DNA of 64,000 nt from Sphingomonas sp. PP-CE-1G-424 (GCF_004341085.1 NZ_SLXW01000004.1:124001-188000), one strand, 5' to 3'; positions 35,179-46,580 are shown, counted from the first letter of the stretch. The notes: a model not told the origin generated them from the letters alone. Made by a program: numbers and translations.

Positions 35179-37593
35179 ATGACCGACTTCCTTCTCGAAC
35201 TCCGCTCCGAAGAAATCCCCGCCCGGATGCAATCCAAGGCGCGTGACGACCTCGCCAAGCTGTTCACCGCCGAACTCGCCAAGGCCGGCATCGCCACCAG
35301 CGCGATCGTCACCTACGCGACCCCGCGCCGCCTGACGCTGATCGCGCGCGACCTGCCGCTCGAGACCGCCGCCGTCTCCGAGGAAACCAAGGGCCCCAAG
35401 ACCTCCGCGCCACCCCAGGCGCTCGAAGGCTTCCTCCGCAAGACCGGCCTCACGCGCGAGCAACTGATAGACCGCAACGGCACGCTGTTCGCAGTCACCG
35501 AGAAGCCCGGCCGCGCCACCGCCGCCGTGCTTGCAGACGCGATCCCCGCGATCGTCCGCGCGTTCCCGTGGCCGAAGTCGATGCGCTGGGGGGATGCGTC
35601 GGCCAGCACTGAATCGCTCCGGTGGGTCCGCCCGCTGCAAGGCATCGTCGCGTTGCTCGGCGAAGAGATCGTGCCGTTCGAGATCGCCGGCATCGCCAGC
35701 GGCGCCGCCACGCTCGGCCACCGCTTCCACCACCCGTACCAGATCACGATCGGCGGCGCGCACGACTATGTCGAGAAACTGCGCGCCTGCCACGTCATCG
35801 TCGACCACGACGAACGCGCCACGCTGATCCGCGACCACGCCCGCGAAGCCGCGATGCAGGCCGGGCTCGAACTGATCGAGGACGAAGGTCTCGTCGCGGA
35901 GAATGCCGGCCTGACGGAATGGCCGATTCCCCTGCTCGGCCAGTTCGACCCCGCGTTTCTCGACGTCCCGCCCGAGGTGATCCAACTCACGGCGCGCGTG
36001 AACCAGAAATATTTCGTCTGCCGCGGGGCCGATGGAAAACTGGCGAACGCGTTCGTCTGTACCGCTAACATCGCCGCGCACGACGGCGGCGCGAAGATCG
36101 TCGAGGGCAACCGGAAGGTCCTCGCGGCGCGATTGTCGGACGCCAAGTTCTTCTACGACACCGACTTGAAGGTCCCGCTCGCAGAGCAGGCGGAGAAGCT
36201 GTCGAAGATCGTCTTCCACGAAAAGCTCGGCACCGTAGCCGACAAGGTCGACCGCGTCGCGAAGCTCGCCCGCTGGCTGGTAGAAGAGGGCATAATCCTC
36301 CCCGGAACGGGGAGGGGGACCAGCGAAGCTGGTGGAGGGGGCGCGCCACGAAGCGCAGCGTCCGCGGAGAACCCCCTCCACCCTCAGCCTGCGGCTGACG
36401 GTCCCCCTCCCCTTGCAGGGGAGGAATTGGCAGACTTAGCAGACCGCGCAGCCCGCCTCGCAAAGGCAGACCTCGTCACCGGCATGGTCGGCGAGTTCCC
36501 CGAGCTGCAAGGTCTGATGGGCGGCTACTACGCCGCCGCGCAGGGCGAGCACCCCGCAGTCGCCACCGCCATCCGCGACCACTACAAGCCGGTCGGCCAA
36601 GGCGACGACGTCCCCACCGACCCGGTAACGGTCGCGGTAAGCTTGGCGGACAAGCTGGATACGCTGGTCGGGTTCTTCGCTGTCGATGAAAAGCCGTCGG
36701 GATCCCGTGACCCTTACGCATTACGACGGGCTGCTTTGGCGGTAATCCGTATCACCGTTAATCAAAATTTACGGTTGAAACTTGGCGATGTAATTCGTGT
36801 GACTTTGGTAGAGCTCGCTCGGCGGGCAGCTCAATTGGAGACGCGGGCCGATTTAGCAGCCTTGTGGACTGCGCTAGCTCGTAACGCTGACGATATTGAG
36901 TTAGTGCGGCAGCGATTTTTACAGTTGATCAACGACGATCAATTCACCCGTTCAAACGTAGCCCCCCATCTATCGTCTCGGTCAGCGGTTGATCTGATCG
37001 ACTTTTTCGCCGACCGCCTAAAAGTCCAGCAACGCGAAGCCGGCGTCCGTCACGACCTGATCGACGCGGTGTTCGCGCTCGGCGGCGAGGACGATCTCGT
37101 CCGGCTGCTCGCGCGCGTCCACGCGCTCCAGGCGTTCGTGACCACCGAGGACGGTGCGAACCTGCTCGCCGGCTACAAGCGCGCCGCCAATATCCTCAAG
37201 AAGGAAGCACCTTCTGCTCCCTCTCCCCTCCGGGGAGAGGGTAGGGGTGAGGGGCTGCCAAGCAGTGCAGCGCCCGGTACTGCCCCTCACCCCGACCCTC
37301 TCCCCGCAGGGGAGAGGGAGAAGATGCTGTCCTACACCCCCGAACCCGCAGAGACCGCGCTGATGACCGCGCTCGACTCCGCCGAACCTCTCGCCACGGC
37401 CGCGATCGCGCGCGAAGACTTCGCCACCGCGATGGCCGCGCTCGCATCGCTGCGCGCGCCGATAGACGCGTTCTTTGATAGCGTTATCGTCAACGATTCC
37501 GACCCCGCCAAGCGCTCCGCCCGTCTCGCGCTACTTGAGCGAGTCCGTGCCGCAGTGCACAATGTCGCAGATTTTTCGAAGATCGAGGGCTGA
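35179..37593 (+). CDS. glyS: Glycine--tRNA ligase, beta subunit, with two in-frame repeat insertions
   Basis: An 804-residue beta subunit; E. coli GlyS is 689. The N-terminal part (MTDFLLELRSEEIPARMQ, GPPL-type RWVRPLQGIVALL), the central HD-like region (FHEKLGTVADKVDR, LVTGMVGEFPELQG) and the C-terminal DALR-type anticodon domain are all present. Two palindromic elements are inserted in frame: residues about 373-416, a Gly/Pro-rich segment, and about 679-715, an Arg/Pro/Gly-rich segment. Residues about 515-614 are coded at about 51% GC, against 65-67% on both sides, without loss of family sequence. The frame is open throughout, so it is probably functional. Confidence 0.93.
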   Translation: MTDFLLELRSEEIPARMQSKARDDLAKLFTAELAKAGIATSAIVTYATPRRLTLIARDLPLETAAVSEETKGPKTSAPPQALEGFLRKTGLTREQLIDRNGTLFAVTEKPGRATAAVLADAIPAIVRAFPWPKSMRWGDASASTESLRWVRPLQGIVALLGEEIVPFEIAGIASGAATLGHRFHHPYQITIGGAHDYVEKLRACHVIVDHDERATLIRDHAREAAMQAGLELIEDEGLVAENAGLTEWPIPLLGQFDPAFLDVPPEVIQLTARVNQKYFVCRGADGKLANAFVCTANIAAHDGGAKIVEGNRKVLAARLSDAKFFYDTDLKVPLAEQAEKLSKIVFHEKLGTVADKVDRVAKLARWLVEEGIILPGTGRGTSEAGGGGAPRSAASAENPLHPQPAADGPPPLAGEELADLADRAARLAKADLVTGMVGEFPELQGLMGGYYAAAQGEHPAVATAIRDHYKPVGQGDDVPTDPVTVAVSLADKLDTLVGFFAVDEKPSGSRDPYALRRAALAVIRITVNQNLRLKLGDVIRVTLVELARRAAQLETRADLAALWTALARNADDIELVRQRFLQLINDDQFTRSNVAPHLSSRSAVDLIDFFADRLKVQQREAGVRHDLIDAVFALGGEDDLVRLLARVHALQAFVTTEDGANLLAGYKRAANILKKEAPSAPSPLRGEGRGEGLPSSAAPGTAPHPDPLPAGEREKMLSYTPEPAETALMTALDSAEPLATAAIAREDFATAMAALASLRAPIDAFFDSVIVNDSDPAKRSARLALLERVRAAVHNVADFSKIEG
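36294..36426. repeat. Palindromic element, family D, inside glyS
   Basis: TCCTCCCCGGAACGGGGAGG and GGGACC pair with GGTCCCCCTCCCCTTGCAGG and GGAGGA, and an inner GGTGGAGGGGG pairs with CCCCCTCCACC. The element is a multiple of three in effect: the glyS frame remains open through it. It codes for a Gly/Ala/Pro-rich stretch with no family counterpart. The flanking segments LARWLVEEG and LADRAARLAKADL belong to the normal protein. Confidence 0.88.
36721..37020 (+). other. Low-GC mosaic segment in glyS
   Basis: I counted 154 G+C in these 300 bases (51%). The 60-base rows at 36601 and 37021 are 67% and 65%. Codons such as TTA, TTT, CAA, CGT and GTA replace the usual GC-ending ones. The protein sequence remains family-like (ALRRAALAVIRI, DALR-type helices). 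The segment may be a recombinant patch from a lower-GC donor, or have another cause such as codon re-setting. Confidence 0.8.
37213..37323. repeat. Palindromic element, family D, inside glyS
   Basis: CTGCTCCCTCTCCCCTCCGG and GGAGAGGGTAGGGGTGAGGG on the left pair with CCCCTCACCCCGACCCTCTC and CCCGCAGGGGAGAGGGAG on the right. It is nearly the same as the intergenic copy at 61770. It is read in frame as [15 protein letters not shown]...HPDPLPAGERE, between AANILKKE and YTPEPAE of the normal GlyS C-terminal region. Confidence 0.9.
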
Positions 37594-37601
37594 CTGGAGG
37601 G

Positions 37602-37662
37602 AAGTGCACACATCGCGCCAGCGTGTGAACTTTGTGAACTTCGCTCCTGCCCAACGTATAAA
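37602..37662 (+). promoter_or_regulatory. Possible promoter and operator of ppdK
   Basis: An inverted repeat, AAGTGCACAC (37602-37611) and GTGTGAACTT (37623-37632), pairs at 9 of 10 positions across 11 bases. It overlaps a direct repeat of GTGAACTT. A TTGTGA at 37632 and TATAAA at 37657 could form a weak promoter, though the 19-bp spacing is long. The dyad could bind a regulator. All of this is inference. Confidence 0.35.
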
Positions 37663-37685
37663 AACAGGCACTTAGAGGACCGACC

Positions 37686-40349
<2,664 letters not shown>

Positions 40350-40369
40350 CGCCAGCCTCAACCAAAGCA

Positions 40370-40473
40370 CCACCCCGGCGAAGGCCGGGGCCCAATTGGA
40401 ACGTCCAGAGTAACGAAGGACCACCCCCGGTTACTCAACGCTCCCAATTGGGCCCCGGCCTCCGCCGGGGTGG
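40370..40473. repeat. Palindromic element, family A
   Basis: CCACCCCGGCGAAGGCCGGG and GCCCAATTGGAACG pair with CCCAATTGGGCCCCGGCC and CCGGGGTGG. The centre contains GTAACGAAGG and GGTTAC. It lies just after ppdK and, as at 4606 and 7721, next to a family B element. Confidence 0.88.
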
Positions 40474-40485
40474 AGAAGAGAAGAA

Positions 40486-40542
40486 TGTTTCCCCGCGAAG
40501 GCGGGGACCCAGACTGGGCTCCCGCCTTCGCGGGAGAACAAG
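40486..40542. repeat. Palindromic element, family B (short form, reverse orientation)
   Basis: TTTCCCCGCGAAGGCGGGGA, CCCAGACTGG and GCTCCCGCCTTCGCGGGAG, ending in AACAAG. It is the reverse complement of the copies at 50 and 4779. It fills the spacer between the convergent ppdK and the small membrane protein gene. Confidence 0.88.
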
Positions 40543-40571
40543 GGGGCAGGGGCTAACCTAACCCCTACACC

Positions 40572-40964
40572 TCACCTACGATGGTCAAAATCAAACCAAC
40601 CACGCTTGGTCCCATCGGCATTATACGCCGGCCGCGCCGAAGACAGCGCCCCAGTCCGCGACGTATCCACAATCGGCGCCCGCTCCACGACCTGCTGACG
40701 CTCGACAACCGCCGGAGCAACCCGCGCCGCGTCGACGTCCTTCACCAACCGAGCATTCTCCCGCTCAGCCTCAACCGCCCGCTTCTCCGCCGCCGCGGCC
40801 CGAACATCGCCGTCCTTCTTCACCGCAGCATGCGCATCCCGCTCGGCGAGATACCGCGCCTTCCACTTCTTCCCCCCCGGATGGCTCGCCAGTCCGAACA
40901 GCCAGCCGGCGACGAATACCAGCGCAAGCGCCGCAAACTGCGTAGGTGTAGAAAACAACGGCAT
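40572..40964 (-). CDS. Small membrane-anchored coiled-coil protein
   Basis: A 130-residue protein with one N-terminal membrane helix (residues about 9-26, FAALALVFVAGWLFGLA), followed by a charged helical region (WKARYLAERDAHAAVKKDGD...ERENARLVKDVDAAR) that should form a coiled coil, and an unstructured tail ending GWFDFDHRR. The family is not recognised. It lies 69 bp past the last Tad gene on the same strand, so it may be read through from the pilus operon. Confidence 0.7.
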   Translation of the reverse strand: MPLFSTPTQFAALALVFVAGWLFGLASHPGGKKWKARYLAERDAHAAVKKDGDVRAAAAEKRAVEAERENARLVKDVDAARVAPAVVERQQVVERAPIVDTSRTGALSSARPAYNADGTKRGWFDFDHRR

Positions 40965-41033
40965 CGTAAAACCCTCCTGTAACGGAAGCCCAACGATCCG
41001 CCGCGCTCACGGTTGCTTCAGGTCTTCAACCCC

Positions 41034-42029
41034 TCAAGTCTTTAACAGCGCATCCGAGATCGAACACGCCGCCGGCCCGAGGATGACGACGAACAGCACC
41101 GGCAGGATGAACAGGATCAGCGGGATCGTCATGATCGCCGGCAACCGCGCGGCCTTCTCCTCCGCCCGCATCATCCGCTCGTTGCGGAATTCGCCCGACA
41201 GCACGCGCAGCGCAGACGCCAGCGGCGTGCCGTATTTCTCGGTCTGGATCATCGTCGTGACGACGCCCTTCACCGCATCCAGCTTCACCCGCTGCGCCAA
41301 ATTCTCGAACGCCGACCGCCGGTCGGTCAGGAACCCGAGCTCGATCGCGGTCAGCGTGAACTCCTCGCCCAGCTCGGGATACGCCCGCCCCAGCTCGCGC
41401 GCGACGCGGTGGAACGCCGCATCGACGGTCAACCCGGCCTCGGCGCAGATCACCAGCAGATCGAGCGCATCCGGCAATCCCTTGCGGATCGCATCCGAGC
41501 GCTTCTTGATCTTGTTGTCGAGATACAGGTCGGGCGCTTTGTAGCTCATGATGAAGGTCATCGCGACGAGCCCGTATTTCTTCAGCGGACCCCAGGTCGC
41601 AAACCCGTCGGTGCCGTACACCCAGTACAGCATCGCCCCACCCAGCACGATCGGCAGCACGAGCCGGCCGAAGATCACCGACGGCGCCCACTCCTTCGAG
41701 CGGACGCCGGCCTGCATCAGTTTCAGCTGGACCGCCTTGACCTGGCTGTCCTGGAGCACCTTCATCGACGACAGGATGCCGCGCAGCTTGTCCGCGGTAT
41801 CGTTGCGCTGGACCAGCTTCGCGCGGCGCTTGGTCGACGCGGTAATGCCCGCCTTCAGCTGTTCGCGGCGATCGTTGAGCGCCTTGACGCGCTTGGTCAT
41901 CGGATCGCTGACCGTCGTCGCCGCGTAGATCGCGATCATCACCGCGAACGCCGCGACGCCCGACAGGATCGTCGCGACGAGCAGGACGTCGATCCCGAGA
42001 ATGGTAGGTCCGGCGGTTCCGCCCATCAT
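41034..42029 (-). CDS. tadC: Tad pilus platform protein TadC (type II secretion F domain)
   Basis: A 331-residue inner-membrane protein with an N-terminal helix (about residues 9-33), a T2SF domain and two or three C-terminal helices. The domain is shown by KGLPDALDLLVICAEAGLTVDAAF and ELGRAYPELGEEF. TadB and TadC form the platform of the type IVc (Flp) pilus. It is the last of seven adjacent Tad genes on this strand, with 7 bp after tadB. Confidence 0.95.
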   Translation of the reverse strand: MMGGTAGPTILGIDVLLVATILSGVAAFAVMIAIYAATTVSDPMTKRVKALNDRREQLKAGITASTKRRAKLVQRNDTADKLRGILSSMKVLQDSQVKAVQLKLMQAGVRSKEWAPSVIFGRLVLPIVLGGAMLYWVYGTDGFATWGPLKKYGLVAMTFIMSYKAPDLYLDNKIKKRSDAIRKGLPDALDLLVICAEAGLTVDAAFHRVARELGRAYPELGEEFTLTAIELGFLTDRRSAFENLAQRVKLDAVKGVVTTMIQTEKYGTPLASALRVLSGEFRNERMMRAEEKAARLPAIMTIPLILFILPVLFVVILGPAACSISDALLKT

Positions 42030-42036
42030 CGTGTCC

Positions 42037-43008
42037 CTAAATCTCGAAGCTGATCATTTTGGACATGATGAAGGCACCGATCGCCATCCACACCATGCCG
42101 CCCATGCCGATCGCCATCAGACGTTCGTCGATGAAGAAATTCTGCATGTACCGGCCGTTGATCACCCAGATCATCCCGAACACGATGAACGGCAGCGCGC
42201 CGATGATGTACGCGGACGCCTTCGATTCGGACGACATCGCCTTGATCTTGAGCTTCATCTGGCCGCGCATGCGCAGCACGTTGGACAGGTTGGCGAGCGT
42301 CTCCGCCAAGTTGCCGCCGGTCTCGCGCTGGATCGCGATGGTGATGACGAAGAACTGGAATTCAGGCGTGCCGAGCCGGTCCGCGGTGTCCTGCAACGCG
42401 GCGTCCATCGTCCGGCCGATCTTCATCTTGTCGCTGACCGCGCGGAATTCCTCGCCGACCGGCCCCTCGACCTCATGGCCGACGACGCCGATCGTCTCGC
42501 TGATCGGCAGGCCCGAGCGAAGCCCGCGGACCAGCAGGTCGATCGCGTCGGGAAACTTGGCGGTGAACTTGCCGATCCGGCGCTGGATGGTCTTGCCGAC
42601 GATGAAATGCGGCAGGCCGACGCCGACGAATGCGCCGAACAGCAGCGCGAGCAGGATCGGTAGGCCCTTCAACAGCATCAGCGCGGCGACGACCAGCGCG
42701 ATCCCCGCGGTCGCCAGCCCGTATTGGCCGACGGTCCAGTCCTTGCCGGTCATCGCGAGGCGTTTGGCGAGTTGTACCGGGTTCGGCAGGATACGACCGA
42801 AGGCGAGATCCATCTTGGTATCTTGGGTCATCGAGATGCGCCGCAACTGCGCCTCGGCGACTACCAGCGCATCGCCGTGACGCTCGCGCACGGCAGCGAT
42901 CCGACGCGATTGGGCGCGCCCGGTCGACGGACCGGCGAACGCGAACAGTACGATCCCCAGCGCCAGGGCGGAACCGATCATCACCAAAAGGAACGGCAGC
43001 ATATCCAT
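42037..43008 (-). CDS. tadB: Tad pilus platform protein TadB
   Basis: A 323-residue T2SF-domain membrane protein. The domain signature is KFPDAIDLLVRGLRSGLPISETI, followed by ETGGNLAETLANLSNVLR. Hydrophobic segments lie at the N-terminus (residues about 4-25) and C-terminus. The start codon at 43008 shares a base with the cpaE stop (TAATG). In most Tad loci the TadA/CpaF ATPase gene lies between cpaE and tadB; here there is no room for it. Confidence 0.95.
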   Translation of the reverse strand: MDMLPFLLVMIGSALALGIVLFAFAGPSTGRAQSRRIAAVRERHGDALVVAEAQLRRISMTQDTKMDLAFGRILPNPVQLAKRLAMTGKDWTVGQYGLATAGIALVVAALMLLKGLPILLALLFGAFVGVGLPHFIVGKTIQRRIGKFTAKFPDAIDLLVRGLRSGLPISETIGVVGHEVEGPVGEEFRAVSDKMKIGRTMDAALQDTADRLGTPEFQFFVITIAIQRETGGNLAETLANLSNVLRMRGQMKLKIKAMSSESKASAYIIGALPFIVFGMIWVINGRYMQNFFIDERLMAIGMGGMVWMAIGAFIMSKMISFEI

Positions 43009-44300
43009 TACTTGGCAGGTGCCGGCTTGACCGTGCGCTTCGGCATCAGGCCCTTCAGATTGCTGAACTTGCCGATCAGCGACTTGCCCTTCGCGCCCTT
43101 CGCGACGCCGAGATCGGTGTCGACCGATGCAGCGGCCAGCTCGGCGGCGAGTGCCAGGATCGGCGCGATGGTCTTCGAAGCCTTGCCGACCTCGACGATC
43201 GGCTTGCCGAGCTTGGCCGCCTGCGCCGCCAGCTTCTGGTCGAACGGCACGATGTAATCGATCTTGCGCTCGATAGACCCTTCGAAATCCTTGCGGTTGA
43301 TCTCGAGCTGGCCGCCCGCGTGCATGCGGTTGGCGATCACGTACACGGTCGTCTGCTGCGCGTTCGACTTGAGCCACGACAGGATCCGGATCGTATCGCG
43401 CGCTGCCGCCAGCGTCAGGTCGGTGACCAGGACGAGGAGCTTCACGTCGCTGATCAGATGCGGGTGCTGGATCAGCATGCCGCGCGGCAGGTCGACGACG
43501 GTGCATTCGAACGCCAGCCGCATCTCCTCCTGCAACTGGAAGAAGGCGGAGCCATCGGTGATCAGCGGTGTGTTGATCGGCGCCTCGGCCGACAGCACGG
43601 AGAGTTTCTCCGACGCCTTCACCATCGCACGTTCGATGAACAGCCCGTCGATCCGGCTCGGATTCTCGATCGCGTCGGTCAGGCCGCGGCCCGGTTCAAG
43701 ATCGAGGGCGAGCGCCCCGGTCCCGAAATGGACGTCGAGATCGAGCAACGCGGTCGCGCGCCCTTCATGCTCGGCGAGCAACCAGGCGACCGAGGTCGCG
43801 ATCGTCGATGCGCCGACGCCGCCGCGCGTGCCGATCACCGCGACCGAGCAATGCGCACGATCGGGCGATACCTCGACGTGCTTGGGCGCATTCAGGATCG
43901 TCTGCGCGTGCGAGAACGCCTCGCGCAGCATGTCGGGCTGCAACGGCTTCAGCAGATAATCCTGAATCCCGCTGGCGACCAGATCGCGGTACAGCCGGAC
44001 ATCGTTGACCTGGCCTGCCGCGATCACGACCGTACCCGGTTCGCAGACTTCGGCGAGCGCGTTGATGTCGTTGAGCGGATCACCCGATTCGGCGAGATCG
44101 ACGAACAGAATCTGCGGCGAAGCGGATACCGACAGCGACTGGACCGCGTTGCGCAGGCCGCCCTTGAAGATCTTGTCGACCGACCAGCCCAGTTCGGCGG
44201 CGATCGGCCGCAGCGCGTCGGCCGTCACCTCGTCGCAGACATAGGCGGTAAACGGTTCGCGGTGCGCGATGCCGCCTGGCTTCCACGGAGCGTTCATCAC
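43008..44300 (-). CDS. cpaE: Tad pilus assembly protein CpaE/TadZ
   Basis: A 430-residue ParA/MinD-like protein. An N-terminal receiver-like domain (residues about 15-135) is followed by an ATPase domain whose P-loop is IGTRGGVGASTIA. This deviant Walker A has Arg where MinD has Lys-Gly, common in TadZ proteins. DLDVHFGTGALALDL and VVDLPRG are the A' and B motifs. TadZ places the pilus at the cell pole. The start overlaps the cpaD stop as ATGA, with an alternative ATG one codon later. Confidence 0.93.
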   Translation of the reverse strand: MMNAPWKPGGIAHREPFTAYVCDEVTADALRPIAAELGWSVDKIFKGGLRNAVQSLSVSASPQILFVDLAESGDPLNDINALAEVCEPGTVVIAAGQVNDVRLYRDLVASGIQDYLLKPLQPDMLREAFSHAQTILNAPKHVEVSPDRAHCSVAVIGTRGGVGASTIATSVAWLLAEHEGRATALLDLDVHFGTGALALDLEPGRGLTDAIENPSRIDGLFIERAMVKASEKLSVLSAEAPINTPLITDGSAFFQLQEEMRLAFECTVVDLPRGMLIQHPHLISDVKLLVLVTDLTLAAARDTIRILSWLKSNAQQTTVYVIANRMHAGGQLEINRKDFEGSIERKIDYIVPFDQKLAAQAAKLGKPIVEVGKASKTIAPILALAAELAAASVDTDLGVAKGAKGKSLIGKFSNLKGLMPKRTVKPAPAK

Positions 44301-44926
44301 TTTCCTCCCGTGGTGGTGGCGGACAGGCCACCGGCACCGGTCGGTGCCTTTTTGCGGTACGTGTCGATCGCCTTGTACGCGACCGCCGTGTCGGTGGTTT
44401 CGGCGCCGGGCGCGCCGCGGACGAGATCGGCAGGATTGGCGACCATCGCCGCGAGATTGCTGTTGATCGCGCAGCCATAGTTAGACGAGGTGTTCGCCTG
44501 GAACTCGTTGGACGCATCGCGCGACCAGTCGGGGCAACGCGGTACCCCGGCGTGCATCCTGGTCACGACCACGCGGATCGTGCCGGGCGTGAGCGGGGCA
44601 GGCGTCACCGGTGCATCGTCGCTGAGCAACAGCCCGTATTGCGCGACGACCGCGGCGACGTCGCCGCGCGCGCCCGGTGCTTCGCCGGCGGGATCGTCGA
44701 TCGTGACGCGGTCGCCATAGCCGAGCCGCATCGTCGTCATCCAGCCTGCCAGCCGCTGCTGTTCGCCACCCGCCAGCGCGCCGCCGGACACGCCCAGATC
44801 GAGCGCATAATCGGATCGGCTGACGACCGGCTGGTGGACCGATTCGAGGCCGCGATTCTCGGTTCCCATACAGCCGCCAAGCAGCAGCGCGGGGAGGAGG
44901 GACGCTAGGATCGATTGCTTGATCAT
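44297..44926 (-). CDS. cpaD: Tad pilus lipoprotein CpaD
   Basis: A 209-residue lipoprotein with LLGGC at the lipobox (Cys at about residue 19). It shows CpaD features: a MIKQSILASLLPALLLGGC leader, HQPVVSRSDYALDL, and the conserved CPDWSRDASNEF and NYGCAINSNLAAMVANPADLVRG near the end, with paired Cys. It is thought to help localise or stabilise the outer-membrane secretin. AAGGATTTCCG precedes the ATG at 44926. Ends with an ATGA overlap into cpaE. Confidence 0.93.
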   Translation of the reverse strand: MIKQSILASLLPALLLGGCMGTENRGLESVHQPVVSRSDYALDLGVSGGALAGGEQQRLAGWMTTMRLGYGDRVTIDDPAGEAPGARGDVAAVVAQYGLLLSDDAPVTPAPLTPGTIRVVVTRMHAGVPRCPDWSRDASNEFQANTSSNYGCAINSNLAAMVANPADLVRGAPGAETTDTAVAYKAIDTYRKKAPTGAGGLSATTTGGK

Positions 44927-44974
44927 CGGAAATCCTTGAGACGTCGGGTGCAGGGGCATGTCACTGCGATCCGA

Positions 44975-46579
44975 TCAGTTCGAGAAGCCGGGGGCGGGGA
45001 CGACAGCCGTGCCCGGCTTGCTGCTCTTGCCTGTGCCGTTGGTGATCGGAGCCGGCGCTCTGACGTCGTCTTCGCTGCGGCGGATGTCGCTCCGCGGCAC
45101 CGGCATGACCGGTGCGGTGGCGCCGACGGAGGGCTGGACATAGGCGGGCCGGGCCACGGTCGGCACCGGCCGCTTGCCGCCGCCGTTCGCGCTCAGCGTG
45201 CCTAGCAACACCCGATCGATGTCGGACGGTGCGCGCGCGCCGTCGGTCGGCAGGGCGATGTCGCTCGCGTTGTTGACCGGCTTGACCAGATACGGCGTGA
45301 TCACGATCACCAGCTCGGTCTCGTTGCGCTGGAACGCGTTCGAGCGGAACAGCGCGCCGATGATCGGCAGGTTCGCCAGTCCGGGGGTCTTGTCGTACGA
45401 GTTGTTGTGGCTGTTCGACAGCAGGCCGCTGATCATCATGCTCTGGCCCGAGCCGAGTTCGACGGTGGTTTCGGTCCGTCGCGTCGTCAGGCCGGGTACG
45501 CGCGTCCCGTTGAGCGTGACCGCGTTCGAGTAATCGAGCTGCGACACTTCGGGACGGACGCGCAGCGAGATGCGGCCATCCGAAAGAACCGTCGGCGTGT
45601 ACGCCAGGCTGACGCCATATTGCTTGTAGTCGACCGTGACGGTGCCGAGCGCCTGCGCGATCGGGATCGGCACTTCGCCGCCCGCGAGGAACGTCCCCGT
45701 CTCGCCCGACAGCGCGGTGAGATTGGGATTGGCGAGCGTCGTCACCTGGCCGGTGGTCTCGCCAAGATCGATCGCGGCCAGCAGGTCCATGCCGAGCAGT
45801 CGGCCGGCGATGCCAAGCGTGGTCCGCTCGGCTCCCGTCGTATAGGTGGATGTCTTGGCGCCAGTGGTCGGGTTGTAGGTTATCGTTCCCGGCGTTCCGG
45901 ACGTGCTGCCGAACAGGAAGCCCGACCCGGTGCGGTCCTGCGTGAGCAGGTTGACGCCGATATTCTTGGCGAAGGTGCGGCTGACTTCGGCCACGCGTAC
46001 CTGCAGGTTCACCTGCAACGGCGTCGCGGTCTTCAGCCGCGACAGGACCTTGGTCGAATCGCCGACGAACGCCTGGACGAGGCGCTCGGCCTCGGCGGCG
46101 TCTTCGGGCGCGGCCACCGTACCGGTCAACAGGATCAGGCCGTTCATCGGCGTCGCGACGACCTGTGCTTCCGGCATCGCCAGCCCGAGCATCTGCTGCA
46201 CCGAGTCGAGGTTGTTGCCGACGCGGATCGTCGCCGAATAGACCACTGCGCCGCCCTTGGCGGTCGCCGAGATCGTCGTCTCGCCGGTCTTCTTGCCGAA
46301 GATGTAAAGCTGTGTCGGCGAGCGGACCTGGACATCGGCGATCGCATCGTCGGCAACGAACAGGTCGCTCATCGGCCGTGCGAGCGTCACCAACCGACCG
46401 CGGCCGGTGTTGACCTGGACGACCGGCGATCCGGCGGGGGCGGTCGCCCCGCGACCGCGCTGCGCCATCGCGGGGACCGAGGGCGCGGCGCTGGCTGCAA
46501 CCAGGGCGACCACGAGCGGCCATCCCAACGTCGTTTTCTGGCGAGCCGCGCCAAAGGGGTGCGTCAACGGAATGCGCAT
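44975..46579 (-). CDS. cpaC: Tad pilus secretin CpaC/RcpA
   Basis: A 534-residue outer-membrane secretin with a signal peptide cleaved after AMA at about residue 38. The N-terminal pilus-specific domain (VVQVNTGRGRLVTLARPMSDLFVADDAIADV) is followed by a BON-like part and the secretin domain (QVRVAEVSRTFAKNIGVN, LSGETGTFLAGGEVPIPI, TTVELGSGQSMMISGLL, LPIIGALFRSNAFQRNETELVIVITPYLV). It forms the pore through which the pilus leaves. Gap to cpaB is 1 bp. It ends with an extended Pro-rich tail of about 100 residues. Confidence 0.97.
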   Translation of the reverse strand: MRIPLTHPFGAARQKTTLGWPLVVALVAASAAPSVPAMAQRGRGATAPAGSPVVQVNTGRGRLVTLARPMSDLFVADDAIADVQVRSPTQLYIFGKKTGETTISATAKGGAVVYSATIRVGNNLDSVQQMLGLAMPEAQVVATPMNGLILLTGTVAAPEDAAEAERLVQAFVGDSTKVLSRLKTATPLQVNLQVRVAEVSRTFAKNIGVNLLTQDRTGSGFLFGSTSGTPGTITYNPTTGAKTSTYTTGAERTTLGIAGRLLGMDLLAAIDLGETTGQVTTLANPNLTALSGETGTFLAGGEVPIPIAQALGTVTVDYKQYGVSLAYTPTVLSDGRISLRVRPEVSQLDYSNAVTLNGTRVPGLTTRRTETTVELGSGQSMMISGLLSNSHNNSYDKTPGLANLPIIGALFRSNAFQRNETELVIVITPYLVKPVNNASDIALPTDGARAPSDIDRVLLGTLSANGGGKRPVPTVARPAYVQPSVGATAPVMPVPRSDIRRSEDDVRAPAPITNGTGKSSKPGTAVVPAPGFSN

Positions 46580-46580
46580 T

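Noticed and set aside
36294-37323. CRISPR or tandem repeat interpretation of the glyS insertions and other repeats
   Set aside because: The repeats are single palindromes far apart, with no regular spacer array and no cas genes.
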